Origin: Calditrichota bacterium
Lineage (GTDB): Bacteria; Calditrichota; Calditrichia; RBG-13-44-9; J075
Direction of reading: 5' to 3'
DNA length: 6,540 nt
Assembly: GCA_003695285.1 (NCBI GenBank)
Contig: RFIL01000262.1
Location: 1-6,540, forward strand
Each line of letters opens with the position of its first letter. Position 1 is the stretch's first letter. Both the position numbers and the translations under genes were made by a program. Shown here piece by piece: positions 1 to 6,540 of the stretch. The notes under the pieces are model-generated. The model was not told the DNA's origin. It did no database searches and was given only the letters and a program-made list of their open reading frames with translations.

Positions 1-2
1 AC

Positions 3-3000
3 TATCATCTTGGAGAAGTGTTCACCTTGCTGGAGTTGATATATCCCTGGGAATCCCGCACCTGGTTTTCATTAAACATTAATCCCTATCAAAGTGATCA
101 ATTAATCGAGACCCATGGGATGAATCCTGCCAGTGTGGACCTGATCGGGACCGCTATCGATCTGGATAAATTCAAAATTGTTGATGATCCCGCTCAGCAA
201 AGAGAGATATTGCGACAACTGGAATCGGTCCTGGCGGGGTATTCAGATGCTCTGTTTGTAAAGCAGCCCACTGAAGTGATGAATAGCTATCAACCGGGCG
301 ATACCTTTCAACCCATGTTAATTGGGGCATCCAGCAATGAGCCGATTCAATTCATTGAAAACAATATCATCTTGTTACAACCCACCCGTATTTTACCCCG
401 CAAAGCGATTGAGGTAAATTTTACCCTTCTGGAGAAGTTGTTTGCCGATGAAGAATTTATCGAGCTCTTCGATTCCGTCGAGGAGAGAAAATTAACCCTG
501 CTCATCACCGGACCGATTGCCACCGGCCAGGAATCCTATTTTTTGGAACTGGTGAAGAAATTTGGTGAATTGCTGGATAAACTCACTCCTAAACATCGCT
601 CCAGGGTTTTTCTGGGATGCCTGTTCAGTGAACTGGATCGCCCATCATTCAAGAAAAAATTCGAAAAACCCATTGCTCTGCCGGATGTGTATAATGTGGC
701 TTCCCTGGTAACGCTGCCGAGTGAAACAGAAGGGCGGGGCCTTCCCCTTTTAGAAGCTGCTGCCAGCGGAATCCCTATCTTTTGTCGACGTTATGAACCG
801 GAGTATGTTTATTCCGAGTTGATTGGCGAATCCCTGGAGGAAGATGAACATCTGAATGTGATTGAATTTACAGATCCTTCTCTGAATCAGGAAGTTATTG
901 AACTGGTCAAACGCCAGCTTTTCTCTCCTCAAGCCTTTCGAAAATATAATTATCGGAATCGTGAAGTTATCCGACGTCGATTTAGCTTTCAGGCACTGCA
1001 GAAGAAATTTCATGAAGTGTTATATAAAATGTATCTTCAGATTACCACCACTAAACATGCCACTCCTCTTGCACGACAGGTGTTGGAGGATTATCAGGCA
1101 CATCTCAAGAAGAATAAGGATTTTGTAAAAGGGTTAATAAATGTGGAGCGGCGTCAGTATTTACCGGGCTATGGTCAGATGGCGTTTATGATTTTTCTGA
1201 AATCATTGATCGACCCCAGTTATTTCAGGGTGGAAGAAAAACGGATACGGGGGATGGCGATGCATTTTGCCAGGGACCTGGTGGAAAATACCCCTGATCC
1301 CTCTCCGCTTCCCATAGAAACTGTTCACCTATTTTATAATAGCATAGATGAAATCTTCCGCTACTGGGAGGGCGAAATTTCAATACGGATGGATCATTCC
1401 CTCGCCTATCGTCATCGGAATAAACGCTATTACCCCTATCGTGATCTCACACCGCAGGAGCTGTCCGGTGTCATCAACATGTTATACAACCGACTGGCTT
1501 CTCCTCCTCCCGTTATTCGTATTAACGAAGGATTGGACAAAGGTAGCGACTGGCATAAACAATTGGCCATACTGTATGAGAATGCTCCCCTGGAAATTGA
1601 TCATGTGGATGATCTGGAGCAGAAGCTGATAGAGAATATTCCCATTGCTCTTTTTCCCGGAAAATATATCGAAACGGAGCTGGAAGTATTTGTTCTTTAT
1701 CCTGTCCGCAGACGATTGAAAAAGGGAAAGGGGGAAAAAATTCGGGAACGGGATTTACAGAAAAAGAAACTGGCACCCATTTTTATTTTTCAACATCAAT
1801 TTCCTCTCGGCAATTCGGTGACCTGTGAAGTTTTGAAATCATTTATTTTTTATCGCAACCATCCGGAACTCAAACTACTCTTTCAATATGGTATTTGTAA
1901 AATTGTACCGACTCTGCAACTCAGTGTGGGACTTCATCTCTATGAACTTGGGGAAGAAGCTGCCCGAGCATTGCAACAGGTTCGACGGGGAGGAGGGATT
2001 TTGATTACTAATGGTGATCATGCGGCTATGATGACGGATATTCTGGATATGAGTCGATTTCATATTGGGAAGGCAACCCACATCCTGGCAGCAAAAATTC
2101 TGGGAATTTCTCAGGGAAGTGGCTATGTGCAATGGGTGCCTCCCGGAATTCGTTTTACTCTGGCATACCCCACCCCTATTCAAACCGGAAAATCTTTGAG
2201 TATTCTTTTGAAGAGCGTACGATTTCGGAAATTATGTGAAATGCATGGTGAGAAAAAAGTGTTAAGTCTGATCAAAAGAGAAGTAGAAGAAAAAGGAAGC
2301 CCTGTTAAGACCATTCTTCGTCGCATGGTAGGTAAAGAGTCTTCTGACGGTGAAGTGCAATACCATTCTATCAATGGGCTTTATGAAGATGGTTTGCCAT
2401 GGGCAGGTATGCTGGCGAAAGTGAATCTCAATAATTCTTCCAGAAGGTGGTATTTTAACGTGGTCTCCACAGATAGTCGGCCGAAAACGGTTCTCCAATT
2501 TTTGGAGGAATTTCAACAACAAAACCATTCCCGTGCGCGGGTAGCCTGGAATGGGGGCTATATTTTGAATCCGGAGTTAGTGGGTAAATTGGGATTGCCG
2601 GAAAAATTTGTTGGTTCGCCGCTGGGGTTAATCATTACCGCTGGCAAAGTACTTTCCTTGCCTTTGTTCAACAAACCGGCGTTTCTGGTCCATCCCGATG
2701 GGAGACTTTCCATTAAGCGTGTGAATTGCCGGGGAGGATTCGAAATAGACACTCCGAAAGGAGTGCTCCGCTTTTCAAGCTCTGCATATAATTGCGAGGT
2801 ACCCCCTCCGGAAGAACCAGCCTATTATGATTTGCTTTATCCTCATGACTATCTTCCCGGAAATGGGAGAACTCTGGTTCGCCTGGCTGGAAACCGAATT
2901 AAAGATATCATTCCTACCCGGGAGGATGAAAAAGTGCCGGTGCTTCCGGTGGGTGTCACCCTGTCTCTTCCACCGGCGCAAGTTCCGGATACCTGGAAGC

Positions 3001-3473
3001 CCGGGATGGAATTAGAAATCCGTTTAACGGGATGGGAAGAGATAGAATCAGCCATCGAAGCGGGGCCCATGTTGCTATCCGACGGCGAGGTCTGTATCGA
3101 TATGGAACTGGAAGGTTGGACAACTAAGAATTCAATTCGTACCCAGGCAGCTCGGCTGGACTATACTGACATGCGAGGTCCCAAAATTGCCATTGGATTG
3201 GACGTGAAGGGGGATTTATCAATCCTGACGATAAATGGGCGGATTCGGGAATCAGTAGGAGCTACTCATTACGATATGGCGCGCATCCTGAAAGAGCAGG
3301 GGATGGTAATGGCGATGGGGTTTGACCCCGGTGGTAGTAGCACACTCGTGGTGGATAATAAAACATTAAATATTTCTCCCTATAACCATGAATATGAAAA
3401 AGATGTTTATGCTCTTCCTCCCGAACCGCGAGCTGTGGCCAATGCGGTTATCGGTTGGCAGGCAGATGAGTAA
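3..3473 (+). CDS. Partial multidomain protein: GT4-type glycosyltransferase, unknown middle region, C-terminal NAGPA-type phosphodiester glycosidase (5' end outside window)
   Basis: The frame is open from the window edge, so the GTG at 18 is probably internal and the true start lies upstream. Residue numbers below count from that GTG. Residues 1-115 look like the end of a GT-B N-terminal domain, including a typical linker to the second lobe (VDLIGTAIDLDKF, about 40-52). Residues 115-335 resemble the GT4 nucleotide-sugar-binding lobe: LLQPTRILPRKAIE (119-132) carries the basic Arg/Lys pair, and the EX7E motif is E238 to E246. Residues about 340-775 are unrecognised. Residues about 780-1148 resemble the NAGPA/DUF2233 phosphodiester glycosidase family: WNGGY (844-848), EAGPMLLSDG (1014-1023), RTQAARLD (1041-1048) and FDPGGSSTL (1102-1110). 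The family is known for cleaving sugar-phosphodiester bonds, as in the mannose-6-phosphate uncovering enzyme. The visible part has no obvious membrane segment; a signal peptide cannot be judged. The frame is intact to TAA. Domain calls are fairly secure; substrate and overall role are not known. Confidence 0.85.
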   Translation, partial: YHLGEVFTLLELIYPWESRTWFSLNINPYQSDQLIETHGMNPASVDLIGTAIDLDKFKIVDDPAQQREILRQLESVLAGYSDALFVKQPTEVMNSYQPGDTFQPMLIGASSNEPIQFIENNIILLQPTRILPRKAIEVNFTLLEKLFADEEFIELFDSVEERKLTLLITGPIATGQESYFLELVKKFGELLDKLTPKHRSRVFLGCLFSELDRPSFKKKFEKPIALPDVYNVASLVTLPSETEGRGLPLLEAAASGIPIFCRRYEPEYVYSELIGESLEEDEHLNVIEFTDPSLNQEVIELVKRQLFSPQAFRKYNYRNREVIRRRFSFQALQKKFHEVLYKMYLQITTTKHATPLARQVLEDYQAHLKKNKDFVKGLINVERRQYLPGYGQMAFMIFLKSLIDPSYFRVEEKRIRGMAMHFARDLVENTPDPSPLPIETVHLFYNSIDEIFRYWEGEISIRMDHSLAYRHRNKRYYPYRDLTPQELSGVINMLYNRLASPPPVIRINEGLDKGSDWHKQLAILYENAPLEIDHVDDLEQKLIENIPIALFPGKYIETELEVFVLYPVRRRLKKGKGEKIRERDLQKKKLAPIFIFQHQFPLGNSVTCEVLKSFIFYRNHPELKLLFQYGICKIVPTLQLSVGLHLYELGEEAARALQQVRRGGGILITNGDHAAMMTDILDMSRFHIGKATHILAAKILGISQGSGYVQWVPPGIRFTLAYPTPIQTGKSLSILLKSVRFRKLCEMHGEKKVLSLIKREVEEKGSPVKTILRRMVGKESSDGEVQYHSINGLYEDGLPWAGMLAKVNLNNSSRRWYFNVVSTDSRPKTVLQFLEEFQQQNHSRARVAWNGGYILNPELVGKLGLPEKFVGSPLGLIITAGKVLSLPLFNKPAFLVHPDGRLSIKRVNCRGGFEIDTPKGVLRFSSSAYNCEVPPPEEPAYYDLLYPHDYLPGNGRTLVRLAGNRIKDIIPTREDEKVPVLPVGVTLSLPPAQVPDTWKPGMELEIRLTGWEEIESAIEAGPMLLSDGEVCIDMELEGWTTKNSIRTQAARLDYTDMRGPKIAIGLDVKGDLSILTINGRIRESVGATHYDMARILKEQGMVMAMGFDPGGSSTLVVDNKTLNISPYNHEYEKDVYALPPEPRAVANAVIGWQADE

Positions 3474-3527
3474 ATTGAAGCCCCGGCGTCAGGGGGTACC
3501 AGTTGATTCCAACAGTTAAGGCAAAGA

Positions 3528-4316
3528 ATGAGTTCACACAATACTATCCCGGTTACGAATCCGAAATTATCAAGCACAACTCCCACCTGGGCGCCCTTTC
3601 CGGGATTTTCTCTTTTATTTGATAACCCGGGAGCTTCTCTCAGGCGATCAGAGTCAGGATTCCCAAAGCTTTATACACCGGTTAGCAGTGACCCTGGCCT
3701 GGAATTTTATCAATTGTTGGCTGAGTTTGTGAATGAAGAGCTCAAAAGGTCAGAAATCATGGCATATGGGTTTTGCCCTTTACCGCCTTTCAGTTATCAT
3801 GTCACGGTGTGGGATGGATTGAATCAAGGAAATCTCTCCGAGGTAAAGCATCCCTGGTATCAGAAAGTTCGTGATTTTCTGTACCGATTACCGGATTCCA
3901 TGTTAAGGGATGATGAAATCATCAATCCGGCTCTATTTTCCCTATTGGTTCAAAAGAAATGGATGCTTCACTTTACATTCAAAGGACTGTTCAACTGGGA
4001 GAACATTGCCCTTGTCATTCAAATAGAACCCGGTGATGAAGACTCCGAAGACATAATGCAGCAGCTGGTTGAAGAACGCTGGCAACTATCGCAAATTTAT
4101 AGTGAAAAATTTGGTGCTCCTCATCCGAATACCTACGCCCCTCACGTCACCATCGGGTATTTTGCCAATCCGGATTTTGTGCGTTTATCACCGGAAACAC
4201 TGGCAAGGTGGAATGACAGGTTAAAAGAGAAGTTATCAGGAAAGAGGTTGTCCTTTGACACTATTGGCCTTTATGGTTTTACAGATATGATATCATTTTA
4301 CCGGCATAGAGGGTGA
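3528..4316 (+). CDS. 2H phosphoesterase-like protein (two HxT motifs)
   Basis: The 262-residue protein has two His-Val-Thr motifs, H91-V-T93 in a YHVTVWDG context and H206-V-T208 in a PHVTIGYF context. Each lies in a predicted beta strand. This is the signature of the 2H phosphoesterase superfamily (LigT/ThpR, cyclic phosphodiesterases and several uncharacterised families), whose two His and two Thr line the active site for cyclic or 2'-5' phosphodiesters. The first 50 or so residues are rich in Ser, Pro and Thr and look like an extension. No signal peptide or membrane segment is seen, so it is probably cytosolic. The ATG has a weak AAGG about 6 bases upstream. An in-frame TGA at 3504 and no other start codon in between fix the start, unless it lies further inside, for example at M78. 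It follows the glycosyltransferase gene by 54 bases and is likely co-transcribed. Superfamily membership is an inference from motifs; the substrate is unknown. Confidence 0.7.
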   Translation: MSSHNTIPVTNPKLSSTTPTWAPFPGFSLLFDNPGASLRRSESGFPKLYTPVSSDPGLEFYQLLAEFVNEELKRSEIMAYGFCPLPPFSYHVTVWDGLNQGNLSEVKHPWYQKVRDFLYRLPDSMLRDDEIINPALFSLLVQKKWMLHFTFKGLFNWENIALVIQIEPGDEDSEDIMQQLVEERWQLSQIYSEKFGAPHPNTYAPHVTIGYFANPDFVRLSPETLARWNDRLKEKLSGKRLSFDTIGLYGFTDMISFYRHRG

Positions 4317-4358
4317 TAGAGAAGAGAGTTACAAGTCAAATTTTAGGTAAAAAAGTAG

Positions 4359-4387
4359 TTGCTGTGTCTGCTTTTTATGTGTATAAA
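4359..4387 (+). promoter_or_regulatory. Candidate sigma70-like promoter for the mreC operon
   Basis: A TTGCTG box (4359-4364, three of six matches to TTGACA) and TATAAA (4382-4387, five of six matches to TATAAT) are separated by 17 bases. The predicted start near 4394 would give a leader of about 215 bases that includes the hairpins at 4434-4477. An alternative -10 (TATATT, 4563-4568) lies closer to mreC but lacks a good -35. If the host uses a Bacteroidetes-type consensus, neither assignment holds. Confidence 0.3.
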
Positions 4388-4433
4388 TGAGGTGTTAAAG
4401 GATTGTTAGAAATGGATATGTAAAAATATCATC

Positions 4434-4477
4434 AAGTGCCAGATGGAAGCACTTTGTGGATAGGACCACCATCTGGC
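4434..4477 (+). promoter_or_regulatory. Overlapping inverted repeats able to form mutually exclusive hairpins
   Basis: Hairpin A pairs AAGTGC (4434-4439) with GCACTT (4449-4454), a 6-bp stem with a 9-base loop. Hairpin B pairs GCCAGATGG (4438-4446) with CCATCTGGC (4469-4477), a 9-bp perfect stem with a 22-base loop. A further small stem, GTGG (4456-4459) with CCAC (4466-4469), could coexist with A but its right arm touches B. A and B share bases 4438-4439, and B's left arm fills A's loop, so only one can form. No T-tract follows. Whether this is an RNA switch or a DNA site is unknown. Confidence 0.45.
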
Positions 4478-4558
4478 CATGACAGTGGGTATTGGGAATT
4501 TTGAGATGTTTAGAAATTGGCTCCGAGAGGCTTTCCTTTTAGGGAAAAAGTAACTATC

Positions 4559-4570
4559 TCAATATATTGA
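4559..4570. repeat. 12-base perfect palindrome upstream of mreC
   Basis: TCAATATATTGA is its own reverse complement and ends 39 bases before the mreC ATG. Flanking bases do not extend the symmetry. It could be an operator site or overlap a weak -10 (TATATT), but AT-rich palindromes of this length also arise by chance. Confidence 0.35.
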
Positions 4571-4609
4571 ACAAATAAATTGTAACTGCGAAGAGAAAAT
4601 ATAACTGAC

Positions 4610-5416
4610 ATGAAACGTCTTCTCACTTTTTTCTCCCTGAATCGTTCACTCTGGTTACTGTTGTTTTACATTTTCCTTTCATTGTTGCTGATGAATTTCA
4701 GTGATGGGCGGTCATTACGTGGAGTTCGCCTGGTGTTATTACAGACGATTGAATGGATAGATGAAATTAAAGAAGCCATCACGGTGCATCAAAACATGGA
4801 AAAGGAACTCCTGGCTTTAAAGAAGGAGAATTTTGATCTCCGCCTGACCAATATCAAACTACGGGAAGTGCTGATAGAGAATGCCCGACTGAGAAAATTG
4901 TTGGAATTGAAAACCAGCAGTCCTTATCATCTTGTCGCAGCCCGGGTAATCGGAAAAGGAACAGAAGAAGGGATACGCACCCTAATTCTTAATGTGGGTG
5001 AAGACGATAGTGTTCGTATCAACATGGCCGTGGTAAACGCTGATGGACTGGTCGGGAGGATCATCTCTACGACAACGAGTGAATCCATTGTACAAATCCT
5101 TATGGATCATAATTCTCTGGTAAGCGCACGATTACAACAGAGTAGAGAAGTGGGGGTTGTTGGGTGGTCTGGCAATTCCTGGCTGGATTTGCAGTATATA
5201 TCCAAAAATATCCCAGTTAAGCGGGGGGAATTGGTGATTACCTCAGGGTTAAGTCAAATTTATCCCCCCGGTTTAAAGATTGGAGTGGTGGCAGATATTA
5301 TTGAGAATGAATATGACTGGTTCAAGGAGATACGGGTTAAGCCAGCGGTGAATTTTAATGCTGTGGAAGAAGTATTTGTGATCCGGGCACTCAGGGAGGA
5401 GAAGAGAGATGAATAG
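4610..5416 (+). CDS. mreC: Rod shape-determining protein MreC
   Basis: MreC is the bitopic scaffold of the elongasome. It links cytoplasmic MreB/MreD to periplasmic PBP2 and activates lateral wall synthesis. The 268 residues match the usual length and layout: a short basic cytoplasmic tail, one membrane segment (about 13-30), a coiled coil (about 48-100, ending ARLRKLLEL) and a periplasmic beta domain (about 105-260). Family-typical stretches are NADGLVGRI (143-151) and TSGLSQIYPPGLKIG (211-225). The ATG is the only good start, because a TTG 30 bases upstream is followed at once by a stop. The preceding AAGAGA at 4591-4596 is a weak, distant ribosome binding site. It overlaps mreD by 8 bases and appears to lead the operon, since mreB is not next to it. 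Confidence 0.93.
   Translation: MKRLLTFFSLNRSLWLLLFYIFLSLLLMNFSDGRSLRGVRLVLLQTIEWIDEIKEAITVHQNMEKELLALKKENFDLRLTNIKLREVLIENARLRKLLELKTSSPYHLVAARVIGKGTEEGIRTLILNVGEDDSVRINMAVVNADGLVGRIISTTTSESIVQILMDHNSLVSARLQQSREVGVVGWSGNSWLDLQYISKNIPVKRGELVITSGLSQIYPPGLKIGVVADIIENEYDWFKEIRVKPAVNFNAVEEVFVIRALREEKRDE
5393..5400 (+). promoter_or_regulatory. Strong ribosome binding site for mreD inside the end of mreC
   Basis: AGGGAGGA lies 8 bases before the ATG at 5409, within the last codons of mreC. It is the best Shine-Dalgarno sequence of the window and supports that start and translation of mreD from the overlap. Confidence 0.75.
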
Positions 5417-5894
5417 ATATATTATTCGTTATTTTTTTGTGTTCCTGGGGGCCCTCCTCTTACAAAGCACCGTCATCACTCCACTTTTTCAGATTTATTA
5501 CTGGAAACCCAATCTTATTTTAATCGTTCTGGTCATTTTTTCTCTCCATCACGGTCAGATGGCAGGGAGTACAGCTGGTTTTCTGGTGGGGTTATCCAGT
5601 GATATTATATCCAGCAGTTTATTAGGTTTGGGGGCGTTATGTAAATCCATAACCGGTTATATTGCCGGAAGTTTTGGTTCAGAATTAGTTCGCGAACGTT
5701 ATCAATTCATTGTTGCCCTTTTTGTTGCCGGTGGGGTTCATGACATCATTATGCTCTTTTTTAACTCCTTAGGCCGGGATATGTCCTGGAAGGTAATGAT
5801 TTTTGTCTATATGATTCCCAACCTGTTTTATACAGCAATTGTAGGAACAATCATTTATTATTTTGTCGGTCGGTGGTTTCATCATCATGAATGA
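5409..5894 (+). CDS. mreD: Rod shape-determining protein MreD
   Basis: MreD is the small integral membrane partner of MreC in the elongasome. At 161 residues it has the usual length. Hydrophobic segments at about 8-26, 34-47, 53-70, 75-90, 100-118 and 130-153 fit five or six membrane spans. Family-typical sequence runs from KPNLILIVLVIF (33-44) through GFLVGLSSDIISSSLLGLGAL (57-77), with an Asp (D65) in the third span. The start is supported by a strong Shine-Dalgarno sequence. It overlaps mreC upstream and the PBP2 gene downstream, each by 8 bases. The C-terminal tail is His-rich (HHHE), which is short and probably not meaningful. Confidence 0.9.
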   Translation: MNRYIIRYFFVFLGALLLQSTVITPLFQIYYWKPNLILIVLVIFSLHHGQMAGSTAGFLVGLSSDIISSSLLGLGALCKSITGYIAGSFGSELVRERYQFIVALFVAGGVHDIIMLFFNSLGRDMSWKVMIFVYMIPNLFYTAIVGTIIYYFVGRWFHHHE

Positions 5895-6540
5895 GTACTA
5901 TTCAACAGGAATTCAAACCCGAAAATGGGTGTTTTATAGTGTCATCACACTGGGAGTAATGTTTCTATCCTGGGGATTCTTCCGTTTACAGGTAAAACAG
6001 GCCAGTATTTACCAAAAACAGTCCGAGAAGAATAGCATTAAATTGATTACGCAACCCCCTATCCGTGGGTTAATTTTTGATCGAAATGGAGAATTAATTG
6101 CCGACAATCGCCCTTCCTTTTCCCTTTATTTAATACCGGCACGTTGTAACCAGAATACCATTAACATATTATCCAAAGTGCTGGAGATGCCACCTCAAGT
6201 CATCAAGAAGAAAATACGCTATCGGTACTCATTTAAACCCGTAAAAATTGCCCGTCATGTGGATCTCAAGACCCTCACCTATTTACAGGAAAATATTTTG
6301 GAAATTCCGGGTCTGGAGTGGAAGGTCGAACCACGCCGGCATTATGTATATCCTCGTTCTTTTTCCCATGTTCTGGGAACCCTGGGTGAAGTGGATGAAA
6401 GGGATCTGGAAAAAAATCCGCAGTATGAAAAGGGTGATATCATTGGGAAGAAAGGGCTGGAGAAAGTGCTCGATCAGGAATTACGAGGTGAGAAGGGAAT
6501 ACAGTTTGTAAAGGTGGATGCGGTTGGCAGAACAGTGAGT
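5887..6540 (+). CDS. mrdA: Penicillin-binding protein 2 (elongasome transpeptidase), 5' part only
   Basis: PBP2 is the class B transpeptidase that cross-links peptidoglycan during side-wall growth, working with RodA and MreCD. The 218 visible residues run in frame to the edge with no stop. They contain a short cytoplasmic tail, one membrane anchor (about 14-31) and the class B PBP N-terminal pedestal domain. The hallmark RGLIFDRNGELIADN lies at 60-74 and the conserved GKKGLEKVLDQELRG at 187-201. The catalytic transpeptidase domain (SxxK, SxN, KTG) would lie beyond the window. The ATG at 5887 overlaps mreD by 8 bases; a nearby ATG at 5891 is in a different frame and does not give the PBP sequence. 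The upstream GGTGG is a weak ribosome binding site, so coupling to mreD translation is likely. The position after mreCD favours PBP2 over the division paralogue FtsI. Confidence 0.93.
   Translation, partial: MNEYYSTGIQTRKWVFYSVITLGVMFLSWGFFRLQVKQASIYQKQSEKNSIKLITQPPIRGLIFDRNGELIADNRPSFSLYLIPARCNQNTINILSKVLEMPPQVIKKKIRYRYSFKPVKIARHVDLKTLTYLQENILEIPGLEWKVEPRRHYVYPRSFSHVLGTLGEVDERDLEKNPQYEKGDIIGKKGLEKVLDQELRGEKGIQFVKVDAVGRTVS

Larger units (their letters stand above)
4317..4609 (+). other. 293-base intergenic region between the two gene blocks
   Basis: No reading frame here is convincing: the ATGs at 4412 and 4443 reach stops after two or a few codons. It contains a candidate promoter (4359-4387), overlapping inverted repeats (4434-4477) and an AT-rich palindrome (4559-4570). 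None of the hairpins is followed by a run of T, so no intrinsic terminator for the upstream pair is evident. The region most likely holds the promoter and leader of the mreC operon. Confidence 0.6.

Noticed and set aside
18..20. GTG as the true start of the long first gene
   Set aside because: The frame stays open to the left edge, no good ribosome binding site precedes it, and the sequence begins inside a GT-B N-terminal domain that needs more residues.
750..3070. Several reading frames of 60-100 codons on both strands inside the first gene
   Set aside because: They lie wholly within a long gene with clear domain motifs, have no recognisable protein features and are expected by chance.
3481..3495. 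CCCC/GGGG inverted repeat as a terminator between the first two genes
   Set aside because: The stem is only 4 bp and no T-tract follows.
4532..4547. TTTCC/GGAAA stem as a terminator or leader element
   Set aside because: It is a 5-bp AT-rich stem with no following T-tract and is weak enough to be chance.
5891..5893. ATG at 5891 as the PBP2 start
   Set aside because: It is in another frame and does not give the PBP sequence; the ATG at 5887 does.
6248..6511. 87-codon + strand frame near the right edge
   Set aside because: It is out of frame inside the PBP2 gene, whose frame gives conserved PBP motifs over the same bases.
1..6540. CRISPR array, tRNA or rRNA gene, insertion sequence or attachment site
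   Set aside because: I saw no regularly spaced repeats, no tRNA-like cloverleaf, no rRNA-like stretch, and no transposase or terminal repeats.

Overview
This window carries five protein-coding genes, all on the + strand, in two blocks separated by a 293-base intergenic region. The host has a peptidoglycan wall and makes lateral wall or rod shape, because mreC, mreD and the start of a PBP2 (mrdA) gene are present. Base composition looks moderate and I see no mobile element or sharp change in composition. I cannot place the organism from this stretch. An environmental bacterium of the wider FCB-like assemblage is only a guess.

Left block (1 to about 4316). A very long reading frame enters from the left edge and ends at 3473. 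Its N-terminal part is a GT4-type (GT-B fold) glycosyltransferase. A middle region of roughly 430 residues matches nothing I recognise. Its C-terminal third is a phosphodiester glycosidase domain of the NAGPA/DUF2233 type. A second gene follows after 54 bases (3528-4316). It encodes a 262-residue protein with two His-Val-Thr motifs, as in the 2H phosphoesterase superfamily. The two genes probably form one transcription unit. Together they suggest making or trimming a sugar linked through a phosphodiester, but the substrate is unknown.

Intergenic region (4317-4609). This stretch has no convincing gene. It holds a candidate promoter (4359-4387), a pair of mutually exclusive hairpins (4434-4477) and a 12-base perfect palindrome (4559-4570). 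I see no clear terminator with a T-tract.

Right block (4610-6540). mreC, mreD and the 5' part of the PBP2 gene are tightly packed, and each junction overlaps by exactly 8 bases, which implies translational coupling. MreC and MreD are scaffold proteins of the elongasome. PBP2 is its transpeptidase and runs off the right edge. No mreB lies within the 4.6 kb upstream of mreC, so this operon appears to start at mreC.

The point of greatest novelty is the glycosyltransferase / unknown region / phosphodiester glycosidase fusion and its 2H-phosphoesterase-like neighbour. The rod-shape operon is ordinary.
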